Positions 41,028 to 50,700 of a DNA stretch of 64,000 bases are shown here, in pieces. The position numbers and the translations under genes were made by a program. The notes under the pieces are model-generated. The model searched no databases and was not told the origin of the DNA. It saw only the letters and a program-made list of their open reading frames with translations. Positions within the stretch are counted from its first letter, which is position 1. Every line of letters begins with the position of its first letter. Origin of the DNA: Paraniabella hibiscisoli (lineage in GTDB: Bacteria; Bacteroidota; Bacteroidia; Chitinophagales; Chitinophagaceae); contig NZ_JAKWBK010000001.1 of assembly GCF_022512515.1 (NCBI RefSeq), positions 3,596,001 to 3,660,000 of the forward strand, given 5' to 3'.

Positions 41028-41118
41028 GCCGATAATTGTATTTATCGGCTATTTTGCCGATATTTTATTTTATTGGCTCAAGAGCCGATATTTTGATATA
41101 TCGGATATATAGCCGATA
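41028..41118. repeat. 28-bp-periodic operator array upstream of satD-like gene
   Basis: GCCGATA occurs at 41028, 41056, 41084 and 41112, exactly 28 bases apart. The first three are each followed after eight bases by a matching inverted half-site: TATCGGC (41043-41049), TATTGGC (41071-41077), TATCGGA (41099-41105). So there are three 22-bp imperfect palindromes GCCGATA-N8-TATCGGC with 6-base spacers and one extra half-site. Regular spacing and symmetry point to cooperative binding by a dimeric regulator. The third palindrome and the last half-site overlap the promoter of the next gene. Confidence 0.88.
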
Positions 41119-41122
41119 TTTG
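41092..41122 (+). promoter_or_regulatory. promoter of the satD-like / DUF3307 unit, overlapped by operators
   Basis: TTTG (41092-41095) and GATATTTG (41115-41122) are separated by 19 bases, the spacing expected of a Bacteroidota -33/-7 promoter; the -7 box has G in place of T at its first base. The third palindrome covers the -33 box and the fourth half-site overlaps the -7 box. A bound regulator would block polymerase. Transcription would begin near 41128, giving a leader of about 70 bases. Confidence 0.65.
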
Positions 41123-41195
41123 CGAAAGGGAAAGCAGCATTTTAAGAGGTTGCAAATTTTTCGGAGTGTGAGGATCGGTGATAAAACAACAAAAA

Positions 41196-41757
41196 ATGAT
41201 TGCAGTAATTACAGGCGATATTGTAAATTCAAGAACGGAAACAGCCAACAAATGGCAGCCCCTGTTGAAAGCGGTGTTAAGTCAATATGGTAAAGAGCCA
41301 AAGAACTGGGAATTGTACCGGGGAGATAGCTTTCAACTGCGGTTGACACCGGACTTGGCATTACAGGCCGCTATTCATGTAAAAAGTACTATAAAGCAAC
41401 TGGCTAATCTGGATGTACGCATGGCGATAGGAGTGGGCAAGATTGAAACCGATGCAAAAAAGTGACAGAAGTAACGGGGATGCTTTTATCCGCTCCGGCA
41501 GCAGCTTCGATGAACTGGGCAGGCAAATGCTGGTTGTAGATATTGGAAATACAGACTTGAATGACACATTAAATCTCATGATCAGCCTGGCCCTGCTTGT
41601 GATGAATAATTGGAGTGAAACGGTAGCAACTGTAATTAAAACCAGCATCGAAAATCCGGAAAAAAATCAGAGTGAACTGGCTGTTTTGTTAAAAAGAACG
41701 CAGAGCAGCATCAGTGAAGCCCTGAAAAGAGGGGGCTATGATGAGGTTAAAAACTAA
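41196..41757 (+). CDS. SatD-like protein with C-terminal HTH, one or two frameshifts
   Basis: The N-terminal domain, MIAVITGDIVNSRTETANKW, YRGDSFQL and RMAIGVGKIE, matches SatD-family proteins, whose function is unknown. Two missing A's near 41455 and 41470 separate it from ESNGDAFIRSGSSFDELG. The C-terminus, NQSELAVLLKRTQSSISEALKRGGYDEV, has the layout of a helix-turn-helix DNA-binding domain. It lies directly behind the 28-bp operator array, so it is the obvious candidate for its binding protein (inference). About 187 residues. An alternative start GTG 41178 would add six residues. The following DUF3307 gene is 31 bases downstream. Confidence 0.8.
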
Positions 41758-41788
41758 ATAAATATTATCAAACCAGGATTGCCCAACT

Positions 41789-42526
41789 ATGATAACACTT
41801 TTCCTAAAGCTGCTTTTAGCACACCTTTTGGGTGATTTTGTTCTACAGCCTACATCCTGGGTAAGGGATAAAAAGCGACGAAAAAGCAGCTCGCCCTTTT
41901 TGTATTGGCATATTGCCATCCACGCCATTTTGTTGGCTATAACCTTACAATTTGACACCTACTACTGGCTGGGATTTTTATTCATTGTAATAAGCCACTA
42001 CCTTATAGACTGGCTGAAGCTGGAACTACAGGGTAAGTGGCAGGAGGGATATTTGTTTTTTGCCGACCAGGTTGCTCATGTATTAGTATTGCTGTTAGTG
42101 GCTGTTTTATATACCGGAACGGACATTAATTGGTCTTTCCTGTTCGCTCCTGAACTTTTGCTCCTGGCCTGTGCGGTGATTATGGTTACTTATACGGCAT
42201 CTATAATAATGCGGGTGATTATGGATAACTGGAAGGTAAAGGATGATAGCGCCGAAGACTCCCTTGCAAAAGCAGGGAAATATATAGGCATGATTGAACG
42301 GTTGCTCGTTTTCTTATTTGTAGTATTGAATCAATGGTCGGCAATCGGTTTTCTTATTGCAGCCAAATCTATTTTACGTTTTAGCGATTTATCCAAGGCC
42401 AAAGACAGGAAACTAACAGAGTATATTATTATTGGTACTTTACTAAGCATCACTATGGCTATTGTTACGGGCCTGGCATACAAATACATGTTGCCCTATT
42501 TAACCGGGATAAAGCTGGTTTTTTGA
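41789..42526 (+). CDS. DUF3307 integral membrane protein
   Basis: A complete 245-residue protein with about six membrane helices. It starts ITLFLKLLLAHLLGDFVLQPTSWV, the DUF3307 signature with conserved HLxGDFxLQ, followed by YWHIAIHAILLAITL and LFIVISHYLIDWLKLE (conserved HYxID). Later helices include LLLLACAVIMVTYTASIIM and TLLSITMAIVTGLAYKYML. DUF3307 genes commonly sit beside satD-like genes in bacteria, as here; the function is unknown. Both share the operator-array promoter. The cytosolic loop EDSLAKAGKYIGMIERLL is charged. Confidence 0.88.
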   Translation: MITLFLKLLLAHLLGDFVLQPTSWVRDKKRRKSSSPFLYWHIAIHAILLAITLQFDTYYWLGFLFIVISHYLIDWLKLELQGKWQEGYLFFADQVAHVLVLLLVAVLYTGTDINWSFLFAPELLLLACAVIMVTYTASIIMRVIMDNWKVKDDSAEDSLAKAGKYIGMIERLLVFLFVVLNQWSAIGFLIAAKSILRFSDLSKAKDRKLTEYIIIGTLLSITMAIVTGLAYKYMLPYLTGIKLVF

Positions 42527-42626
42527 AAAAACTTACCATAAAAGGCTAAAACTGAGGTTTTGTTTAACAGGAAAATTGCATTCTTCAGAACAAGATTCTT
42601 TATCTTAGCCGCCTTTAAATATTGAT

Positions 42627-43399
42627 ATGTTACAAATTACCAAGCCTATAGCATTTATTGATCTGGAGACGACGGGGTGAACCTGGGAACCGACAGGATT
42701 GTGGAAATTGCTATTGTGAAGTTGCTGCCGGATGGTTCGAAAACCGTTAAAAGGAAATTGATCAATCCTGAAATGCCTATATCTAAAACTTCTGTAGAGA
42801 TTCATGGTATCACCAATGAAATGCTAAAAGACGCGCCTACTTTTGCACAGGCGGCACAGGAGCTGAAACAGGTATTGGACGATTGCGACCTGGCTGGATA
42901 TAATTCTAATCGTTTTGATATTCCGCTTCTGATAGAAGAGTTTTTGCGTGCAGGTGTTGATTTTGATATGAAAGGTCGCAGGATGGTAGATGTGCAAAAC
43001 ATTTTTCATAAAATGGAACAACGCACTTTATCAGCAGCATATAAATTTTATTGCGGAAAAGTGCTGGAGTCGGCTCACTCTGCAGAAGCAGACGCTTCCG
43101 CCACCCATGAAGTTTTAGTGGCGCAACTGGAGCGTTACCCCGAATTGGGTACTACCATCGACTCTATTAATAAGTTTTTAGGTGATGAACAGGTGGTCGA
43201 TTTTGCCCGCAGGTTTATCATGCAGGATGGTGTAGAAGTATTCAATTTTGGTAAATACAAAGGCCAGTCTATTGCCGAAATACTAACCAAGGAACCCCAG
43301 TATTATGATTGGATGATGCGTGGAGACTTTCCTCAGCAGACCAAGCAAAAACTGACCGAAATATTTACACGTACCAAGTTAAAAGGCTTAAAACTCTAG
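42627..43399 (+). CDS. DEDD-type 3'-5' exonuclease with C-terminal DUF3820 domain, one frameshift
   Basis: DnaQ-like exonuclease, about 257 residues. Exo I: IAFIDLETTG with D and E ligands; exo II NSNRFDIPLLIEEF; exo III SAEADASATHEVL. The N-terminal 16 residues are split from the rest by one G missing in the GGGG run near 42674 (repaired: ETTGVNLGTDRIVEIAI). The C-terminus FNFGKYKGQSIAEILTKEPQYYDWMM is a DUF3820 domain, often appended to this exonuclease in Bacteroidota. It probably trims DNA ends in repair or proofreading. Start ATG 42627 lies just after an A/T-rich promoter region. Confidence 0.9.
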
Positions 43400-43491
43400 T
43401 TTCGCCGGAAGTGCGGGACTGAATGATGACGTTGTTGTAGCAACTTTTATTCATCAGGTAGCTTTGCTGTTTATTGCTGATTTAATTATGA

Positions 43492-44247
43492 TTGTTCTTG
43501 GATAAGATAGTTATCATACCTACTTACAATGAAAGGGAGAATATTGAAAGTATTCTTAAAGCCGTATTTGAGCTCGAGGGTGGCTTTCATATACTGATCG
43601 TTGACGATGGTTCTCCGGATGGCACTGCGGATATCGTACGCACATTGCAGCAAACCTATGCAGGTCGCCTTTTCCTAGAAGAAAGAAAAGGTAAGCTGGG
43701 CCTGGGTACCGCCTATATTCATGGATTTAAATGGTCGTTAACGAATGGCTATGGTTTTATCTTTGAAATGGATGCAGACTTCTCTCATAATCCTAAGGAC
43801 TTGATAAGATTGTATGATGCCTGCAAAAACCAGGGTGCTGATGTAGCGATTGGTAGCCGGTATGTAAAAGGCGGTGGGGTTATTAATTGGCCAGCTGATA
43901 GAATTGCTTTATCTAAAGGTGGATCGCTTTATACGCGCATCATCACCTGGATGCCCATAAAAGATCCCACAGCCGGTTTCATGTGCTATACGGCAAAAGT
44001 GTTGGAAAGCATCGATTTTGACAGTATTACATTTGTTGGTTATGCCTTCCAGATAGAAATGAAATTTGCCTCCTGGAAACTGGGTTTTAAAATAAAAGAA
44101 GTGCCTATTATTTTCCAGGACAGAACCAAAGGACAATCTAAAATGAACAAGGGTATTGTAAAAGAGGGAATACTGGGCGTATTAAATCTTCGTTGGCAAA
44201 GCCTTTTTAAAAACTACAGAAGAAGAGTACGAACGAAGAGCGTGTAG
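43492..44247 (+). CDS. family 2 glycosyltransferase, polyprenol-phosphate mannose synthase type
   Basis: About 250 residues, cytosolic GT2 catalytic domain: VIIPTYNERENIESILK, LIVDDGSPDGTADIVR, EMDADFSHNPKDL (DxD-like), PTAGFMCYTAKVLE. It transfers a sugar (mannose or glucose) to a polyprenyl phosphate carrier at the inner membrane; there is no membrane anchor, as in Dpm1-type enzymes. The first codon is unclear: the frame gives TTG at 43492, and the ATG at 43488 is in another frame, so a slip at the start is possible. Stop 44247. The next gene begins 68 bases on. Confidence 0.88.
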   Translation: MFLDKIVIIPTYNERENIESILKAVFELEGGFHILIVDDGSPDGTADIVRTLQQTYAGRLFLEERKGKLGLGTAYIHGFKWSLTNGYGFIFEMDADFSHNPKDLIRLYDACKNQGADVAIGSRYVKGGGVINWPADRIALSKGGSLYTRIITWMPIKDPTAGFMCYTAKVLESIDFDSITFVGYAFQIEMKFASWKLGFKIKEVPIIFQDRTKGQSKMNKGIVKEGILGVLNLRWQSLFKNYRRRVRTKSV

Positions 44248-44315
44248 ACCCTGTTACTTGAAACACCAGCCATCACTCATTGTTTAGTACTCCTTACTCA
44301 TACTGATTACTCATC

Positions 44316-44770
44316 ATGTACAGCAAATCAGAAGCCTCTAATATTAAAAAAGAATTCTGGACTAAGTTTGGCCTGTATATGAAGCCGGTGAAAAACGCTG
44401 AACACCTTACCATTAACTGGATTAACTACAAAACAGGGATCCGCCATATCTACTTCCGGATGGATGCTTCTAAAAGGGAAGCTACCATTGCAATAGAGAT
44501 CAAACACCCAGACGCCGCTAGCCGGGCACTGGTATACGAGCAAATGGAATTATTGAAAGGTTATCTGGAGGGAGTATTGGGAGAGTCCTGGATCTGGCAA
44601 CCGAATTTTTACGATGAAGATGGTAGCAGCGCTTCCCGCATCTTCATGCAATTAGAAGGCGTGAACGTTTTTGATAAAGAACACTGGCCGGTTATCATCT
44701 CTTTTTTAAGGAGCGGATCATTCAACTCGATCTTTTCTGGAACGACGTTAAAACTCAATTCGAGGTATAA
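44316..44770 (+). CDS. DUF4268 domain protein, frameshift near the C-terminus
   Basis: Reads YSKSEASNIKKEFWTKFGLYM, NWINYKTGIRHIYFRMD and EDGSSASRIFMQLEG, the pattern of DUF4268 proteins (about 150 residues). The T run near 44700 has lost one base; with it the protein ends SFFKERIIQLDLFWNDVKTQFEV at TAA 44768-44770. Without repair the frame runs wrongly to 44912 and overlaps the next gene. DUF4268 resembles the nuclease-like fold of some restriction enzymes, but catalytic residues are not evident to me. Standing between a glycosyltransferase and an esterase, its role is unknown. Confidence 0.75.
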
Positions 44771-44835
44771 ATTTTCTTGCTTTTTTGTTATCAGGTTTAT
44801 TATCTTCATGATCTGCACTTTTAAAAAGATGCCAA

Positions 44836-45739
44836 ATGAAAAGAGGACTTATATTTATCCTGATATTAGCTTCGAGTATGTTACATGCACAGGAAACAAT
44901 AAAACTTTATGATGTTGTACCTAACAGCAAAACTTCAGATCTGGCTGAGAAGAGCGAAACTGCTGCAGACGGTATTACCCGCGTAAGCCAGGTAGTGTCG
45001 CCCGAAATCATTATGTACCGGCCTGAAAAGCCAAACGGGACCGCTGTATTGATATGTCCGGGTGGGGGATATCGTATTTTAGCGATTACACACGAGGGGC
45101 ATGAAGTGGCTAAAGTATTAAATCAATGGGGTGTTACGGCATTCGTTTTAAAATACCGGCTGCCGGATGACCACACCATGCTGGATAAAACTATTGGTCC
45201 CTTGCAGGATGCAGAGCGTGGCATTCAGCTGATCCGGCAAAATGCAAAACAATGGGGAGTTGATCCCAAAAAGTAGGTGTGATGGGCTTTTCTGCGGGGG
45301 ACACCTGGCGGCATCACTTTCTACCAGGTACAACCAGGAGGTGATTGAAAACCATAAGCATGTTTCCTTACGGCCCGATTTCTCGGTTCTGGTATATCCT
45401 GTTATCAGTTTTTCAGATAGCCTTGGTCATACCGGTAGCCGCGATAATCTGATTGGTAAAAAACCTTCTCCCGAAAAGATAAAGAAGTTTTCCAACGAGT
45501 TACTCGTTAATAAAAAAACGCCGCCTGCGTTCCTGGTTCATGCCAAAGATGATGGAGGGGTTCCCTATAGAAACAGTGTTGTATATTATGAGGCGCTGCA
45601 AAAGAATAAAATACCAACGGAGATTAAATTATTTGAAAAGGGAGGACATGGATTCGGCATGTATAATAAAAAAGAAGCAGGAGATTGGATGAGTGAGCTG
45701 CAACAGTGGTTGGTGAAAGAAAAGTTTTTGAAAAAATAA
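44836..45739 (+). CDS. exported alpha/beta hydrolase (acetyl-xylan-esterase-like), frameshifts
   Basis: Signal peptide MKRGLIFILILASSMLHAQ, then an alpha/beta-hydrolase of the BD-FAE/acetylxylan esterase type: LICPGGGYRILAITHEGHEVA as oxyanion-hole segment, RQNAKQWGVDPKKVGVMGFSAGGHLAAS with the nucleophile Ser after repair, the late Asp in LVHAKDDGGV, and His in FEKGGHGFGMY. Two slips near 45275 and 45297 (A and G runs) break the nucleophile elbow. About 300 residues. It probably deacetylates or deesterifies carbohydrates in the periplasm. The next gene is the beta-CASP nuclease. Confidence 0.85.
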
Positions 45740-45834
45740 ACATCAAACAAGAATGAAATGCTGGTAGCTATGCGAATTACTTTTCTGCCAACAGTTAAAT
45801 AATCTGGCCATAAAAAATACAAAAAATTAAACAG

Positions 45835-47238
45835 ATGAAAATTGCTTTTCACGGAGCTGCACAAACAGTGACTGGCTCCAAACATTTAATAACATTAAAG
45901 AATGGAAAAAAGATATTGCTTGACTGCGGTATGTTCCAGGGCATGGGCGATGAAACAGAACTACTGAACCGGAATTTTGGTTTTGTAAGTAGTGAAGTAG
46001 ACGCCATGATTTTATCACATGCACATATAGATCATTCGGGATTGATACCCAAATTGGTGTCCGAAGGATTTGAAGGAAATATTTACTGCTCTCCGGCAAC
46101 CAAGGAGCTGGCTGCTATCTTGCTGATGGATAGCGCCGAAATACAGGAAAGTGATGCGCGTTTTATGGAGAAAAAACGCGTAACCGGTTTGCCTGAGTTG
46201 CTAAAGCCATTGTACACGATAGAAGATGCAAAAAGCACTATCCCGCTCTTTACGCCAAGAGAATATGGAGATTGGTTTGATGTAGTTGAGGGCGTGCAAT
46301 GTATGTTTACCGATGCGGGGCATATTATCGGTAGCCAGTGTGTGCATCTTAAAATAAACGAAGATGGCAAGGAACGGCGGATCACCTTTAGCGGCGACCT
46401 GGGACGCTATCGCGATATCATTTTGCGATCCCCTGAAGTATTTCCGCAGGCAGATTATATCATCATGGAATCTACTTATGGCAACAGTCTGCACGATAAT
46501 ATTACCGGTACTCCCGATCAGTTGCTCGATTGGATTCAACGCGTTTGTGTAGATCGGAAAGGAAAGTTGATCATGCCCGCATTCAGCGTAGGCCGTACGC
46601 AGGAGATCCTTTATTTCCTAAACCAGCTGGACCTGGAAAACCGGTTACCGAGAATTCCCATTTTTGTAGACAGTCCCCTAAGCATTGAGGCTACAGATAT
46701 GGTGAAGCGTTTTCCGCAATACTTTAATAAACGTATTCAGAACGTGATGAAGAACGATGATGATCCGTTTATGTTCCCGGGACTTACCTATATTAAAGAT
46801 GTAAGAGATTCCAAAGCACTGAATTTTAGAAGCGGTCCTATGGTGATCATATCAGCCAGCGGTATGGCAGATGCAGGGCGCGTAAAACACCATATCAATA
46901 ACACGGTAGAGAATTCAAGAAACGCAATTGTGATGACGGGTTATTGTGAGCCCAACTCTTTAGGGGCAAGACTTTTGTCGGGCATGAAGGAAGTGGGCAT
47001 ATTTGGTGCAGAAAGACAGGTGAACGCCGAGATCGGTCAGATAAGAAGCATGAGCGCTCATGGAGACTATGAAGATATGAGCCAGTGGCTGGCCTGCCAG
47101 GATCCAAGAGCGGTGAAAAAGTTGTTCCTGGTGCATGGTGAGCCCGATGTGCAGCTGGACTTTAAAAACCGTTTGCTGAAAAAAGGGTTTATGGATGTAG
47201 AAATTCCGGAACGCCATTTTGAAATAGGACTGGATTAA
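45835..47238 (+). CDS. MBL-fold beta-CASP RNA/DNA nuclease
   Basis: Complete, 467 residues. The metallo-beta-lactamase core has SHAHIDHSG (HxHxDH), a later FTDAGHIIGS, FSGDLGRY and the beta-CASP cap ending VHGEP. Beta-CASP motifs A-C are also seen: PAFSVGRTQEIL, SASGMADAGRV, and MSAHGD. This is the family of bacterial exo/endo-RNases similar to RNase J and CPSF-like proteins; zinc-dependent. It is free of frameshifts and probably essential to RNA turnover. A terminator follows. Confidence 0.93.
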   Translation: MKIAFHGAAQTVTGSKHLITLKNGKKILLDCGMFQGMGDETELLNRNFGFVSSEVDAMILSHAHIDHSGLIPKLVSEGFEGNIYCSPATKELAAILLMDSAEIQESDARFMEKKRVTGLPELLKPLYTIEDAKSTIPLFTPREYGDWFDVVEGVQCMFTDAGHIIGSQCVHLKINEDGKERRITFSGDLGRYRDIILRSPEVFPQADYIIMESTYGNSLHDNITGTPDQLLDWIQRVCVDRKGKLIMPAFSVGRTQEILYFLNQLDLENRLPRIPIFVDSPLSIEATDMVKRFPQYFNKRIQNVMKNDDDPFMFPGLTYIKDVRDSKALNFRSGPMVIISASGMADAGRVKHHINNTVENSRNAIVMTGYCEPNSLGARLLSGMKEVGIFGAERQVNAEIGQIRSMSAHGDYEDMSQWLACQDPRAVKKLFLVHGEPDVQLDFKNRLLKKGFMDVEIPERHFEIGLD

Positions 47239-47251
47239 CGAATAGTATAAC

Positions 47252-47276
47252 AAACCGCCGCGATGGCGGTTTTGTT
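47252..47276 (+). terminator. intrinsic terminator after beta-CASP gene
   Basis: Arms AAACCGCC (47252-47259) and GGCGGTTT (47265-47272), five-base loop, then a T-rich stretch. Eight base pairs. Confidence 0.88.
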
Positions 47277-47388
47277 TTTAAAGAATTGCGCTGCGCACAA
47301 GCCCTGTTATTCCGGTAGGCATTTGTACATCCTGATTCTTATCAATGCATACTAACAAAAAATAATTTATCTTTCCTAAAAGATCGAT

Positions 47389-49838
47389 ATGAGACTGCTG
47401 CCATTCTGCTTTTCTTTATTGATAACTATTTTGTTGATATTCGTACTGAACCGGCCTATTGGCACCAAAGTGCCGATGCCTCTCGGTAGTTTTCTAAGTC
47501 CTCAAACAGGTTTCTGGCAAAATGCTGAAGACACGGCTTTCAATTATAGCCTCGATATTTTGCAGGCAGATCTGAAAGGAAATGCCAAAGTATATTTTGA
47601 TGAAAGGCTGGTGCCACACGTGTTTGCAGAAAATGATGAAGACCTGTATTTCATACAAGGGTACCTGCATGCTAAATTCCGCTTGTTCCAGATGGATCTG
47701 CAAACGAAAGCCGCGGAAGGACGAGCCAGTGAAATAGCAGGCCCTGTTGCGATCAACTATGATAAGGAGCAACGCCGGCTGGGAATGAAATTCGCTGCAG
47801 AAAATACCCTTCATGTGGTAGAACAGGATGCGCCAACGCTGGCGAGGTATAGTTCATATACAAAAGGGGTTAATGCCTATATCAATTCCCTGGCAGAAGG
47901 CACACTACCACTGGAGTATAAAATACTCAATTTTAAACCAGAGCAGTGGACGAACCTCAGAACTATGTTATTGTTAAAAATGATGGCAAAAATGCTTTCT
48001 TCGGGAACAGAACATGACCTGGAAAATACGAGCCTTCGTGCCATTCTAACTTCTGAACAATTTAATCTTTTGTATCCGCAGGTGCCTGATTCTCTTCATC
48101 CCATTGTACCGAAAGGAACCACTTTCCCCAAACCTATGCACGATTACCAATTGCCGGAAAATGTAGATTCAGCTTATTTTCTTAATCAAAGAGCGGTGGC
48201 GGCAAGGAGTCAATACCCCGAGGATAAAGATAACGGGAGTAATAATTGGGTAGTTGCCGGCAGCAAAACGGCGAGTGGTGTACCTATTCTTTGTAACGAT
48301 CCGCACCTGGAGTTGTCACTGCCTTCTATTTGGTATGAAATGCAGTTAACCACACCTGAATCTAATGTATATGGTGCAACACTGCCTGGTAGCCCGTTTG
48401 TGATCATTGGTTTCAACGATTCTATTGCATGGGGTGTCACCAATTCGCAAAGAGATGTGAAAGATTATTATATCATTAAGTTTAAAGATAATACCAAACA
48501 GGAGTACTGGTTCAACAACGCGTGGAAGCCAGCTCAGCAAAGAATTGAAGAAATAAGAGTTAAAGGCCAGGCCTCTGTTTTTGATACAGTGGCGTATACA
48601 ATATTCGGTCCGGTAATTTATGATGGAGCTTATGCAGATACGGTTACGCACCAGGAAGCTTTGGCAGTACAGTGGATGGCACATCATACCGGAGATGACG
48701 GTGGCGCATTTTACAAGCTGAACCGTGCAGGCAATTACAACGATTATGTATCAGCTATAAAAGATTTTGAATGCCCCGGTCAGAATTTTGTTTTTGCTTC
48801 CAAGTCTGGTGATATTGCCATCTGGCAACAGGGTAAATTCCCCGACAGATGGCAGGGCCAGGGGCAATATATTATGCCGGGGCAAGATAGCAGTTATCTC
48901 TGGCAGGGCTATATCCCTCAATCGGAAAATCCACATGCATTAAATCCGGAGCGTGGATTTTTAGAAAGCGCCAACCAGCGACCTGCTGATGGAACTTATC
49001 CTTACTTTATACCGGGTACCTATATTACACCGCGTGCTAATGCCATTGAACATTTCCTGAGTAACATGAGCAGCATCAGTATACAAAACATGATGGAGCT
49101 GCAAAACAATAATTATAATATTCTGGCCAGCCAGATGCTGCCCATTTTCTTGTCTAATACTAATGAAGCGGCCCTAACACCTGAGGCACGTACCTATTTA
49201 AATACTATTAAACGGTGGGACTTTGATGCTGGACCTAATGCTGTGGGACAAACTATCTATCAGTTTTGGTTGGATAGTTTGCAGCGAAATATATGGTCGG
49301 ATGAGTTAGTTAAAGCAGCGACTAAAGTGCCGGTTCCGGAAGAGCAAAGGCTGATGGAACTATTGAAAATAGATTCAACTGCACTTGGATTTGTGGATAA
49401 CAAAAATACGCCGCAGGTAGAAACCTTGCGCGACCAGGTTACTGCTTCCCTGAACGGTGCAGCTGCTATGTTGGCTCAAACAGAAAAAGAAGGGAAGCTG
49501 GAATGGGCGCTGTTCAAGCAACCCGCCATCTATCACCTGCTAAAAAATAATCTACCATCTTTTGCCCGCACTAATTTATCCGTAGGTGGTGCAGGGTCTG
49601 TAATTAATGCTATCAAAAAAGCCATGGTCCAAGTTGGAGAATGATCGTTCAGATGTCGGCAACAACAGAAGCCTATGGAGTGTATCCCGGCGGACAAAGT
49701 GGTAATCCTGGCAGTCGGTTTTACGATAATGCAGTAGATAGTTGGGTGCAAGGTAAATATTACCAGCTTTGGATGATGCAGAAAAGCCAGGAAGGAGATG
49801 CCCGTGTTAAATGGACAATGAATTTTATTAAGAGTTAA
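47389..49838 (+). CDS. penicillin acylase family N-terminal nucleophile hydrolase, one frameshift
   Basis: About 816 residues. The N-terminal hydrophobic segment (LLPFCFSLLITILLIFVLN) is a signal or anchor. The A-chain contains RLVPHVFAENDEDLYFIQGYLHAKFRLFQMD. The autocleavage site is NGSNNWVVAG, with the nucleophile Ser of the B-chain. Other landmarks: NDPHLELSLPSIWYEM, WGVTNSQRDVKDYY and, after a slip near 49640, YPGGQSGNPGSRFYDN at the end. The family cleaves amides, including acyl-homoserine lactones and beta-lactam side chains; here the substrate is unknown. It is located in the periplasm. Confidence 0.9.
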
Positions 49839-49914
49839 CTACTGCAGTGGAAATGCCAGTAAGTAATGAACATTGAACCTCGGCCATTAAACTTCGAATC
49901 GTAAACAAAAGCTA

Positions 49915-50262
49915 ATGAAATTTTTTATATCACTTCTTGCTATAGCGATCTTATCATTTATTGTTGGTTTATACGCGCCCTGGTGGAGCATTGCCCTGGT
50001 TGCCTTTATAATATCCCTATGTATTTCTCAAACCCCGGGTTCGTCTTTTTTATCAGGCTTTACTGGTGTTTTTCTTCTATGGTTGATTTTGGCATTGTTC
50101 ATTAACGCGGCTAATGGCGGTATTTTGGCTAATAGAATTGGAGGGATGTTGGGCATTGGGCAAAGCCCGGTATTACTGGCTTTTATTACCGCAGTAGTAG
50201 GAGGTCTTGTTGCCGGGTTTGCTGCCTTAACGGCTTCTTATTTAAGGAAGAAAATAAAATAA
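49915..50262 (+). CDS. small integral membrane protein
   Basis: A complete 115-residue protein with four hydrophobic segments (MKFFISLLAIAILSFIVGLY, SIALVAFIISLCIS, GVFLLWLILALFINAANGG, VLLAFITAVVGGLVAGFAALT) and a final basic tail YLRKKIK. No catalytic motif. It follows the penicillin acylase by 76 bases and may be co-transcribed. Function unknown. Confidence 0.65.
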   Translation: MKFFISLLAIAILSFIVGLYAPWWSIALVAFIISLCISQTPGSSFLSGFTGVFLLWLILALFINAANGGILANRIGGMLGIGQSPVLLAFITAVVGGLVAGFAALTASYLRKKIK

Positions 50263-50334
50263 GCAGCTGCTTGCAAAATTGCAGGCTACATGATTCTTGA
50301 CATCTTAAGGTATTACAAGATATTCATCACTCAG

Positions 50335-50590
50335 CGTGTTCCCTTTGTCTCTTTTCTCCGCGGTTAGTACTGTAAACTATAGAAAAATGAGTGCGTGGAG
50401 CAGACTCAGGAGTATGATATTAAGCTATTAAATGATTCAAACGCGATCTTAGTGCGATCTTGAATTGCATTGACCAATAATTTGTCCTTTGCTCTGCGTT
50501 ATCTCTTTTCTCCACTCCTCAGCGGTTAATACTGGAAACTGCAGAAAAGTAGGTGCCGGGGCAAATTGACCAATAGTTTCCTGTTGTGAA
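50335..50590 (+). repeat. two imperfect copies of a non-coding sequence
   Basis: The gap 50263-50700 holds no gene. Copy 1 (about 50335-50395) and copy 2 (about 50493-50555) share TCTCTTTTCTCC, GCGGTTA and TACTG..AAACT, then GAAAA..GTAGGTGC-like ends; a further pair GACCAATAATTT (50472) and GACCAATAGTTT (50569) follows the same order. Identity is partial and copy 2 carries a nine-base insertion. The two look like diverged copies of a dispersed non-coding element. No hairpin or reading frame explains them. Confidence 0.4.
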
Positions 50591-50612
50591 ATTATAAGTC
50601 ATTAATAAACTT

Positions 50613-50620
50613 TACCTTTG
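50613..50620 (+). promoter_or_regulatory. putative -7 box upstream of TrhO
   Basis: TACCTTTG matches TAnnTTTG and lies 80 bases before the TrhO start, leaving a leader of about 73 bases. No -33 TTG at the expected distance (a TTG at 50584 is too far). Confidence 0.4.
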
Positions 50621-50700
50621 CACCGCGAAATTTGGTGCAGCCTGCAACTGCCCAATTATTAAATAATTTCCTGCGGCAAGCAGGATCAAATTTCAAAATA

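Noticed and set aside
41028..41118. Regular 28-base repeat might be a CRISPR array
   Set aside because: Units are 22-base palindromes with 6-base spacers, only three and a half copies, no cas genes, and they overlap a promoter. They fit operators.
44771..44912. Extension of the DUF4268 protein to 44912
   Set aside because: It follows a T-run slip, is hydrophobic and out of family, and overlaps the signal peptide of the next gene.
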